DNA from: an uncultured Methylococcaceae bacterium
GTDB lineage: Bacteria; Pseudomonadota; Gammaproteobacteria; Methylococcales; Methylomonadaceae
NCBI GenBank assembly: GCA_903945605.1
Contig: CAJAWH010000036.1
Span: 1 to 64,000, forward strand
DNA length: 64,000 nucleotides
Direction of reading: 5' to 3'
Shown here: positions 55,362 through 62,323 of the stretch, one piece after another
Position numbering within the stretch: the stretch's first letter is position 1
How the letters are laid out: every line of letters starts with the position of its first letter
Translations under genes and position numbers: made by a program
The notes under the pieces: model-generated
The model's input: only the letters and a program-made list of their open reading frames with translations
Database searches by the model: none
Told to the model about the DNA's origin: nothing

Positions 55362-56441
55362 GTGAAAAAATTTAAGTACATTTTTGTTGTATTGGCCATA
55401 TTATCGGCTCATCAAGGAAATGCATTCGCGGACAGCTCTAGCGACAATAAGTCTGGCTCTAGCAACAACCAGTCCAACTCTGGCGAAAATCAGTCCGGCT
55501 CCAACAACGACCAGTCCAACTCTGGCGAGAATCAGTCTAAGTCAGGCGATAACCAGTCCGGCTCTAACAACGACCAGTCTCATCAAAATGCCATCAATGC
55601 TGCTGATCAAGCCATAACGGCCGATCAAAACAAATTGAGCGAAGACACTAATTCGCTCGACAAAGCCAATTCAGACTATCAAGCATCAAAAGACGATGAG
55701 GCCAAATTAGCCCAAGCAGTCAAAACGGCCAATGATGCCGAAAACGCTGACGCAGCCAAACTGGCCGTTGACACCACCAACGCCAATAATGCCAACAATG
55801 CCGATGCAGCCAAAAAGCTCGAAGTGAGCAATTTATACGCTGCCGTCCAAAAAGACAATAATGCGGTAAATGCCGACAATAACCAATTAAATGCAGATCA
55901 AAATAAGCTTCAACATGACCACTCAGCCTCGGCCTTAGTCAAGCAATTAGACAACAATGCCATAAGTGCTGATCAAGCCAAGTTAAACGCCGACACCCAA
56001 ACAGCTAATAATGACCAAACTGCCTATAAAGCTAAACAGGCCGAAGAAGCCACACTAGCCAATGCAGCCCAACAAGCCAAGAACGCCGTAAACAACGATC
56101 AAAGCCAATTAACCGCTGATACCCAAAAGGCTCATGACGCACAACAGGCCGATCAAGCCAAACTGGACGATGAAGCCAAATTAGCCGAAGCAGTCAAAAT
56201 GGCCAATGATGCAGTTAATTCCGATAAAAACAAGTTAACCCAAGACGACCAAAATCTGGCGAACCTCAATGGAACCGGTGGTTCCGGCGGAACAGGTGTA
56301 ACTGGCGGCATCGGCGGACGTGGCACTGGCACAAACCCAGCATCGGCACCCGAAATTGACACCAACCTTACTGGGCTTAGCTTGGGCTTGCTATCAGGCA
56401 TCTTATTGATGATATCTGAGCGTCGCCGCAAAAGCCAATAA
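55362..56441 (+). CDS. APEID-CTERM exported protein with Asp/Ala-rich coiled-coil repeats
   Basis: The 359-residue protein starts at GTG. Its signal peptide (MKKFKYIFVVLAILSAHQGNA in part) closely resembles those of the proteins at 60462 and 61450. Then come short S/G/N/Q repeats (residues 31-73), a long stretch of Lpp-like repeats (ADQNKL, NADQ, DDEAKLAEAVK) that should form a coiled coil, a glycine/threonine linker, and the sorting tail SAPEIDTN, a hydrophobic helix and SERRRKSQ. The tail should be cut and processed by the exosortase encoded at 57516. Its role is probably a surface or biofilm structural protein, which is inference. Confidence 0.85.
   Translation: MKKFKYIFVVLAILSAHQGNAFADSSSDNKSGSSNNQSNSGENQSGSNNDQSNSGENQSKSGDNQSGSNNDQSHQNAINAADQAITADQNKLSEDTNSLDKANSDYQASKDDEAKLAQAVKTANDAENADAAKLAVDTTNANNANNADAAKKLEVSNLYAAVQKDNNAVNADNNQLNADQNKLQHDHSASALVKQLDNNAISADQAKLNADTQTANNDQTAYKAKQAEEATLANAAQQAKNAVNNDQSQLTADTQKAHDAQQADQAKLDDEAKLAEAVKMANDAVNSDKNKLTQDDQNLANLNGTGGSGGTGVTGGIGGRGTGTNPASAPEIDTNLTGLSLGLLSGILLMISERRRKSQ
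55452..55577 (+). repeat. In-frame tandem repeats coding SGSNNDQ/SNSGENQ units
   Basis: Two near-identical 42-nt units (55452-55493 and 55494-55535) are followed by 21-nt half units (55536-55577). Each codes for seven-residue blocks such as SGSNNDQ or SNSGENQ. The high identity suggests recent expansion and possible length variation between strains. Confidence 0.8.
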
Positions 56442-56658
56442 AAACAAATAAATGTGACCCATATAGTGGCGTGGCGGAATACATGGCTGCTCCTAGAGCA
56501 GTGTATTGCGCTACGCTGAATCCCAGCTATCTTGCCATTTGCGTCACATTAAGTTATCTGTAATGGCCTGAAATTTTTCTGATCAATCAATATGTTTTTT
56601 GTGTCATAATGTTCGGCTAGCAAGTTAGTCAACTGATGCATTTGGATGTAGTAATGAG

Positions 56659-57309
56659 ATGAAACGGATAGCGGTAATATTGGGCATACTATTAACTGCC
56701 AGCCTAGGAGATGCCGACACGCATTACCTCTTCTCTAATCAAACTGTTGGCAACATTAATGTGCCGACACCAGTACAGCTTATCACTTCTTCACAACCCT
56801 ATGCATTGCCCGCTTATTTGAGCGGTTTCCGTGCCGGCTTTAAGCCTTTTTTTGCTCTACCTACCGGCAATGTCGCCATCCGCCACGATAATGGTATATT
56901 TGTCGCCTCCCTTGCTTCTGGTGACCCACAAAGCTTATCAGGCATCAACTCATTTGGCCAACACATCAGCACAAGCAATACTACTGCAACCGGCCTTTCC
57001 GGTAATGCGAAAAACGCTGGCGGAACAGGAAGCTCTTCTGGGTCAAGCAATTCGGCCGGTTTTGCCTTGCCTAAAGGCAGAGCCAATGGCGGTTCTGGCA
57101 TAACGACAGCCAGCCCAACGAAAACACCTAGCCATTCCGGCAACGGCTCGGGGGGCGGGCTTCCCTTCAATGGCGGAAACCATTCCGATATACAATCAGC
57201 GCCTGAAATTGACACCAAACCAGCCAGATTAGCCTTAGGTTTATTATCAGGCATGATGTTGTTGATAATTGAACATAATAAATATTCAACAATGAATAAT
57301 AGGGTCTAA
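56659..57309 (+). CDS. APEID-CTERM exported glycine/serine-rich protein
   Basis: The 216-residue protein has a signal peptide (MKRIAVILGILLTASLGDA), a mixed N-terminal region, and then a low-complexity Gly/Ser/Asn-rich section before SAPEIDTK and a hydrophobic helix (ARLALGLLSGMMLLII). After the helix it reads EHNKYSTMNNRV, without the arginine cluster of its neighbours. The motif is clear, but the tail is atypical. It lies 200 bp before the exosortase gene and may share its transcript. No known catalytic motif is present. Confidence 0.8.
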   Translation: MKRIAVILGILLTASLGDADTHYLFSNQTVGNINVPTPVQLITSSQPYALPAYLSGFRAGFKPFFALPTGNVAIRHDNGIFVASLASGDPQSLSGINSFGQHISTSNTTATGLSGNAKNAGGTGSSSGSSNSAGFALPKGRANGGSGITTASPTKTPSHSGNGSGGGLPFNGGNHSDIQSAPEIDTKPARLALGLLSGMMLLIIEHNKYSTMNNRV

Positions 57310-57515
57310 AGTACGCTGAAATGTAGCCATTATGCGGCATACCTAATCAGGGCATCTGTGCCAACCTTCGGCTGAATGCGCCCTATCCATACATACCGGC
57401 TTGCTACTTCCACCAACTGCGTTAAATTGACAGCACGAAACTTTAACCCCCCTTAACCTGTCTATTCCTAAGATTTCCTGTTACCCTGTTGGCTAGCCTA
57501 CTGGATTGAATTTCT

Positions 57516-59168
57516 ATGCCCCAGATTTTATACCGCTCCTCCCCTTATTTTCTGTCAGCTCCGTTATTACGCCTGATTTTTCTGTTTCTAATTGCGGGCA
57601 GCGAGATAGTCTTAGTGTCGTGGTCTATAGATGCCCACGCTTTACTCGATTCGCCCGTGCCGACAATCGCCTGGCTTGGCTATTCCGGGCTATCCGCTCG
57701 GCTCGGCTTTTTGTTTGTCGCCATCTTAGGCTTCCTTAATAGGGAGCAGATTAAAACGACCGGCCTATCGTTTTGGCGCACTCAGCCTAACAACAGCCTG
57801 TGGTGGTTGGCGGCCCATGCCTTGTCGCTGGCTATTTTTGGCTTGGTGACTTTTGTGCTGTTTACTGACCAAAATACTTTTGCCATCAATCCTAGCCGAC
57901 CCCTTGCCGCTATAGGGCTGCCGGTTGCCTGGCTGATTTCCGGCTGTGCCAGCCAAGCTTGCTTATTACTTGTTTTTTGGCCTTGGTCTGCCTGGCGTGT
58001 TTTTCTGCACCAACCTTGGCAACACCTGCCGCTCGCCTTGCTTGCCACCGCTGCAAGTTGGGGCATTGCCCTATTGTCCGCGAACAGCTGGACGCAGTTA
58101 TCGAGGCTGACCTTCATTCTTAGCAAGGCGTTATTGTCATTGATTTATCATGGCGTAGTTGCCGATCCGGTGACTCAGGCACTGGGCACGCCCACTTTTA
58201 TCGTAGCAGTGCGACCCGAATGTTCCGGTTATGAAGGCATGGCGCTGGTCACCCTCTTTTTTACGTTATTTATCTGGACGGCCCGTAAAGTTTTGCGCTT
58301 CCCAGTTGCTTTGTTGCTTTACCCAATGGGTATTGCCGTGTTATACCTAATGAACTTAGTTAGGATTTGCGTACTGATCGTCATTGGCACTGAGTGGTCA
58401 CCTTACATCGCGCTGGGTGGCTTTCATTCCAGTGCCGGCTGGGTTTTGTTCATCACCGTTAGCGTGGGTATTGTCTGGATTTCACAACGGCTGCCCATTT
58501 TTATCCGCGCCCCTTTCCCCCCTCCCCAAGAAAGCCCCACCAGCAACCCGGCAAAACCTTATTTGTTACCTTTTGTGGCGCTGATGGGCAGCACCTTATT
58601 TGGCAACTTATTCAGCGACGGTTTCGATTATATCTATCCACTCAAGGTGGTCATTGTTCTGGTCGTGCTCTGGTCGTTGCGGCACTCTTATCAAAAGGTT
58701 TTTAATGGTTTGTCCATCCCAGCAATCATTATCGGCACTATAGTGTTCGTTATCTGGGTCGTATTAGTGCCTATTGATGCCAAACAAGACCTAAGATTTG
58801 CCTATACCTTATCGACCATGCCTGTTGCTTGGCAATATGGCTGGCTATTTTTTCGGGTCATCGGGGCGACATTAACTGTCCCTATGGTCGAAGAACTGGC
58901 CTTTCGTGGTTACTTTATGCACAAATTGATTAACTCGGATTTCCTAGCGGTAAAGCCAGGCCAGTTCACTTGGCTGTCTTTTGCCGTATCATCATTGTTG
59001 TTTGGGGCAATGCATGGGGCATGGCTGGCTGGCACGGTGGCGGGCATCGGCTATGCATTGGCCTTATATCGGCGCGGAGTGCTGGGCGACGCGATCATTG
59101 CCCACTCGACCACCAACGCCCTGTTGGCCATTTATGTATGGCAAACTCAGCACTGGTCGTTGTGGTAG
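57516..59168 (+). CDS. xrtE: Exosortase E fused to CPBP-family protease (XrtE)
   Basis: The 550-residue membrane protein joins two enzymes. The first half has many transmembrane helices and the exosortase triad: Cys in RPECSGYEG, Arg in MNLVRICVL and His in GGFHSSAGW. The second half is a CPBP glutamic-type intramembrane protease with EELAFRGYF, FGAMHGAWL and IIAHSTTNA. This fusion is the XrtE type linked to VPEID-CTERM sorting signals. It should cut substrates at APEID tails and anchor or release them. The four nearby APEID proteins are the expected substrates. All catalytic residues are intact. Confidence 0.92.
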   Translation: MPQILYRSSPYFLSAPLLRLIFLFLIAGSEIVLVSWSIDAHALLDSPVPTIAWLGYSGLSARLGFLFVAILGFLNREQIKTTGLSFWRTQPNNSLWWLAAHALSLAIFGLVTFVLFTDQNTFAINPSRPLAAIGLPVAWLISGCASQACLLLVFWPWSAWRVFLHQPWQHLPLALLATAASWGIALLSANSWTQLSRLTFILSKALLSLIYHGVVADPVTQALGTPTFIVAVRPECSGYEGMALVTLFFTLFIWTARKVLRFPVALLLYPMGIAVLYLMNLVRICVLIVIGTEWSPYIALGGFHSSAGWVLFITVSVGIVWISQRLPIFIRAPFPPPQESPTSNPAKPYLLPFVALMGSTLFGNLFSDGFDYIYPLKVVIVLVVLWSLRHSYQKVFNGLSIPAIIIGTIVFVIWVVLVPIDAKQDLRFAYTLSTMPVAWQYGWLFFRVIGATLTVPMVEELAFRGYFMHKLINSDFLAVKPGQFTWLSFAVSSLLFGAMHGAWLAGTVAGIGYALALYRRGVLGDAIIAHSTTNALLAIYVWQTQHWSLW

Positions 59169-59325
59169 CGGCTGTTTATCTGGCCTTCCCTTCGGCTTCG
59201 GGTAGTGGCTAAATTGCAACTGTTTACTAAGCGGCTAGCGGATGCTGAAACCATCCTTGGGTCACTTACTGTTGTCATGGGCAATTACAGTTTAACCATT
59301 ACCCTACCAGGGAACGCACTCAAGC

Positions 59326-60099
59326 CTAAGATTTTCCGATGTCTTTATTGATGGTCATAAATGCCTCCTGAACAGTCGCCATAAACTGTGCCGGAAAGAT
59401 AATGGTGGAATTTTTCTCGGTGGCAATCTCCGCCATGGTTTGCAAGCTGCGCAGTTGCAACGCCACCGGATGGGCGGCAATAATGTCCGCCGCTTCCCCT
59501 AGCTTGACTGCCGCTTGAAACTCGCCTTCAGCGGCGACAATTTTAGCACGCCGTTCGCGTTCTGCTTCCGCTTCTTTTGCCATAGCCCGCTGCATATTGT
59601 CGGGCAAGATGATGTCTTTTATCTCAACTGCAGTCACTTCCGCGCCCCAAGGTTCGGTATGCCCGTCTATGACATTCTTAATTTGCTGGTTAATGTTGAT
59701 GGTTTGTGAAAGCAGCTGATCCAACGAAAACTGCCCGACCACGTTACGCACGGTGGTTTGGCTGATCTGGTTGACCGCGCTGGTGATGTCTTCAATGGCC
59801 ACCACCGACCGTTGCGGATCAATAATCTTGTAGTACGCAACCGCTGCAATATCAATAGACACGTTATCTTTGGTGATGATTTTCTGCGACGGTATGTTCA
59901 TAGTGATGGTGCGGAGCGTGACTTTAGTCATTTGCTCCAAAACGGGTATTAGGATAATAAGCCCCGGGCCACGCACCCCAGTCACCTTACCCAAAAAGAA
60001 TATGACTCCACGGTCATATTCTTTAACAATTTTCAACGACAAGTAAGCCAAAACCAGCAGGCCTATTAGGGAGCTTGCCACCCAATCGAATGAATACAT
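59326..60099 (-). CDS. SPFH/slipin (stomatin-like) membrane protein
   Basis: The 257-residue protein has an N-terminal membrane segment (SSLIGLLVLAYLSLKIV), then the SPFH core (YDRGVIFFLGKVTGVRGPGL, DNVSIDIAAVAYYKI) and a C-terminal helix (RAMAKEAEAERERRAKIVAAEG, cut). AAGG lies 8-11 bp upstream of the ATG. Slipins form membrane microdomains or protease-linked scaffolds. It is on the minus strand within the exosortase locus, with no nfeD partner beside it, so a link to the sorting system is not shown. Confidence 0.92.
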   Translation of the reverse strand: MYSFDWVASSLIGLLVLAYLSLKIVKEYDRGVIFFLGKVTGVRGPGLIILIPVLEQMTKVTLRTITMNIPSQKIITKDNVSIDIAAVAYYKIIDPQRSVVAIEDITSAVNQISQTTVRNVVGQFSLDQLLSQTININQQIKNVIDGHTEPWGAEVTAVEIKDIILPDNMQRAMAKEAEAERERRAKIVAAEGEFQAAVKLGEAADIIAAHPVALQLRSLQTMAEIATEKNSTIIFPAQFMATVQEAFMTINKDIGKS

Positions 60100-60461
60100 G
60101 TTGATGCCTTTTATGTGGCTGTGATATCAAAGCAATATCGGCTGTCCATACGGACAGCATGAATCTAGCCGTTATTAGCCAGTGTGTCAACTATTCTGTC
60201 TGGCGTGCCAATCGCAAAAGCAGTATGCATGACACTAAATTAATGCTATAGTGGTGAATTATCCAGCAACATCATATAAAGCCAACCACCTGTTTTGCAA
60301 GTGAATGGCCTTTAAAAACACTTTTTTAATCATTAGATTGTTTTATAACTACTGGCAATTATAGGCTTTGCAAGCCGATTATGCCCTTTTACCTCATTCC
60401 AAAGATTAAATTTTTTCAATGGCATCATGTTTTTAAACCCACCCTTTGTGAACTGTTTTAT
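60100..60461. other. Intergenic region between divergent slipin and APEID genes
   Basis: This 362-bp region holds promoters for both divergent genes. The last 62 bp (60399-60460) match the leader of the paralogue at 61450 (see leader entry). No operator or RNA gene was otherwise identified. Confidence 0.4.
60399..60460 (+). promoter_or_regulatory. Conserved leader shared with the paralogous APEID gene (copy 1)
   Basis: The stretch CCAAAGATTA, TTTTTTCAATGGCA, GTTTT-AAACCC and AACTGT appears here in the same order and nearly the same spacing as at 61370-61435, directly upstream of each paralogue's start. It is either a shared regulatory leader or the trace of a duplication that included the 5' region. 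Confidence 0.6.
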
Positions 60462-61205
60462 ATGAAAAATTTCAAATACTTACTTGCCATTCCGGTAGTT
60501 ATCCTTGCCAGCCAAGGCAATGCTTCTGCCGACACCATCCCCTATTCACATATCGGCTCTATCAATCCTGTAGGCTATACCTTTACCGCCATCAACACCG
60601 GCACTATCGATGCCTATTTCGCTGGCTCAACCGCTGGTTATAATGAAGCGTTAGGCTTAGAAGTCAACGGTGTCAATACTGGGATTTGGGGGCTTGAAGA
60701 CCACCAAACCGCAATCGGCATAGAAATGAGCTGGAATGTACACGCGGGCGACACACTGACCTTTGTTGATTATGTTTGGGGCGGCGGCGGTCATGCCGCA
60801 ACCTACGACAGCAACGGTCAGCCTACTGGCGGCATTTATGCATTGACATCCGATATCGCGCAAAATATTGATAAAAATGAACACGTCTATTCTACGTCAT
60901 TTGACACTGCCACTGGCAAGGTAGCCAGCACATTGCGTTCGGCAATCACACTACCTACTGGCGGCACGCCACCGGTATATGTGGCTTTTGAAGACTTGGT
61001 CAGTGCCACCGGTCAGGCAAAAACCCAGTTAGGCAATTATACTTTATCCAATTACAACTACTACGATGAGAACTATATCTTTACCAACGTGGCGGTCAAA
61101 AGCTTCCCAACCGCCCCTGAAATTGATGCCAACCTTGCAGGGTTGGGTGTAGGCTTACTATCTGGCATAATGCTGCTGATGTTGGAACGCAAACGTTCCC
61201 GCTAA
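60462..61205 (+). CDS. APEID-CTERM exported protein with DUF4114-like end (paralogue A)
   Basis: I start at ATG 60462 (MKNFKYLLAIPVVILASQG), giving 247 residues and a signal peptide matching its neighbours. The body (NTGTIDAYFAGSTAGYNEALG, EMSWNVHAGDTLTFVDYVW cut) and VYVAFEDL...YNYYDENYIFTNV resemble DUF4114-type domains, which often bear surface or calcium-binding roles. The tail is TAPEIDAN, a hydrophobic helix and ERKRSR. It is about half-identical to the next gene. Function unknown; a surface-exposed sorted protein is likely. Confidence 0.85.
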   Translation: MKNFKYLLAIPVVILASQGNASADTIPYSHIGSINPVGYTFTAINTGTIDAYFAGSTAGYNEALGLEVNGVNTGIWGLEDHQTAIGIEMSWNVHAGDTLTFVDYVWGGGGHAATYDSNGQPTGGIYALTSDIAQNIDKNEHVYSTSFDTATGKVASTLRSAITLPTGGTPPVYVAFEDLVSATGQAKTQLGNYTLSNYNYYDENYIFTNVAVKSFPTAPEIDANLAGLGVGLLSGIMLLMLERKRSR

Positions 61206-61276
61206 TTGCCACCCTCGCCGTAGCAGCCATACTTTAAAACCATAATAGCCACATCCTTAGCGTGGCATCTAGTCAG

Positions 61277-61298
61277 TATATATATATATATATATATA
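61277..61298. repeat. (TA)11 dinucleotide tract
   Basis: Eleven uninterrupted TA units, then TTGACA, lie about 150 bp upstream of the start of the downstream APEID gene. Dinucleotide tracts of this length can slip in replication and change promoter spacing or strength, as known for some fimbrial genes. Only the tract is observed here. Confidence 0.9.
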
Positions 61299-61324
61299 TT
61301 GACAGCCGCATTACAAATATGTGA

Positions 61325-61347
61325 AACTTCTAGCCAAACTAGAAGTT
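61325..61347. promoter_or_regulatory. 9-bp inverted repeat upstream of the APEID gene
   Basis: AACTTCTAG and CTAGAAGTT are exact reverse complements around CCAAA, 25 bp after the TA tract and about 100 bp upstream of the start codon. It could be an operator, or a leader hairpin if transcription starts upstream. Confidence 0.45.
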
Positions 61348-61369
61348 GTTTATTTATTATTGCAGTGTC

Positions 61370-61435
61370 CCAAAGATTACAGGATTTTTTCAATGGCACT
61401 TCGTTTTGAAACCCGCATGATCCTAAACTGTATTA
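61370..61435 (+). promoter_or_regulatory. Conserved leader shared with the paralogous APEID gene (copy 2)
   Basis: This segment matches 60399-60460 in CCAAAGATTA, TTTTTTCAATGGCA, GTTTT-AAACCC and AACTGT. It ends 14 bp before the start codon. GGAG (about 9 bp upstream of the ATG) is a good ribosome site lying just after it. Confidence 0.6.
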
Positions 61436-61449
61436 CTTGGAGACCCATT

Positions 61450-62217
61450 ATGAAAAAAATTAAATACCTGCTTGCTGTACCAGCAATCCTGCTAGCTGGC
61501 CAAGGCAATGCTTTTGCCAGCCCATCAGCCAATAACGTTCCCTATGCAAATGTAGGTGTCATTAATCCGGTGGGCTATACGTTCACTGCTGTCAACACTG
61601 GCACAGTAAACGCCTTTTTTGCCGGAACCACTGCTGCTTACAATGAAATATTGGGATTGGCAATTAACGGAGTCAACACCAACCAATGGGGTCTGGAAAA
61701 CAAAACGACTGCCGTCGGCACAGAAATGAGCTGGAATGTGCACGCTGGCGACAAACTGACTTTTATAGACTATATTTGGGGATATAATCCGGTACAATAT
61801 GACAGCAATGGAAACCCTATTGGTGGTATTTACAGTCTGACATCCAATATAGCCCAAAACCGCGACACCAACGAACATGTATATGCCACACCTCTCGGCA
61901 GTGCGACGTTTAATATTGTAAACAATCAGGGTCATATTGAGAATCTTACCCAGTTGACCAGCCAATTGCCCAGTGCAGCTACAACCCCAACTAACGGAAC
62001 GCCACCCGTGTTTGTCTCTTTTGAAGACTTGACCAGTGCGCATGGCAAAACAGCAGGGTCGGATTACAACTACAACGACTTGGATTATGTCTATACCAAC
62101 GTTGGCGTAAAAAGCTATCCTACCGCGCCAGAAATTGACGCTAACCTTGCTGGCTTGAGCTTAGGCTTATTGTCCAGTGTTCTGTTGCTGATGCTGGAAC
62201 GTCGCCGTTCACACTAA
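61450..62217 (+). CDS. APEID-CTERM exported protein with DUF4114-like end (paralogue B)
   Basis: I start at ATG 61450 (MKKIKYLLAVPAILLAGQG), with GGAG upstream, giving 255 residues. It is a close paralogue of the preceding gene, sharing NPVGYTFTA, EMSWNVHAGD, YDSNGNPIGGIY, FEDLTSAHGK and a YNYNDLDYVYTNV end. The tail is TAPEIDAN, a hydrophobic helix and ERRRSH, the best fit to the sorting signal here. It should be an XrtE substrate. Expression may be affected by the TA tract upstream. Transcription should stop at the terminator at 62282-62322. Confidence 0.87.
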   Translation: MKKIKYLLAVPAILLAGQGNAFASPSANNVPYANVGVINPVGYTFTAVNTGTVNAFFAGTTAAYNEILGLAINGVNTNQWGLENKTTAVGTEMSWNVHAGDKLTFIDYIWGYNPVQYDSNGNPIGGIYSLTSNIAQNRDTNEHVYATPLGSATFNIVNNQGHIENLTQLTSQLPSAATTPTNGTPPVFVSFEDLTSAHGKTAGSDYNYNDLDYVYTNVGVKSYPTAPEIDANLAGLSLGLLSSVLLLMLERRRSH

Positions 62218-62223
62218 GCTTTA

Positions 62224-62262
62224 TTGGTTAAAAACAACATGTAACAAGTTGTTTTTAACCAA
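62224..62262. repeat. 15-bp perfect inverted repeat after the APEID gene
   Basis: TTGGTTAAAAACAAC (62224-62238) pairs exactly with GTTGTTTTTAACCAA (62248-62262) around ATGTAACAA, 7 bp past the stop codon. Together with the terminator after it, it probably forms the 3' end of the transcript. Confidence 0.6.
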
Positions 62263-62281
62263 AGACCTAGCACATTAGGTC

Positions 62282-62322
62282 AAAAAAAGCCGACATCCAC
62301 TTTAGTGTATGTCGGCTTTTTT
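62282..62322. terminator. Bidirectional Rho-independent terminator between APEID gene and polA
   Basis: AAAAAAGCCGACAT and ATGTCGGCTTTTTT form a 14-bp stem whose arms end in A- and T-runs, so a U-tract follows on either strand. It ends the plus-strand APEID transcript and the minus-strand polA transcript, which converge here. Confidence 0.9.
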
Positions 62323-62323
62323 G

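Noticed and set aside
55452-55577. Short regular repeats as a possible CRISPR array
   Set aside because: The repeats are in frame, contiguous without spacers and lie in a signal-peptide protein; no cas genes are nearby.
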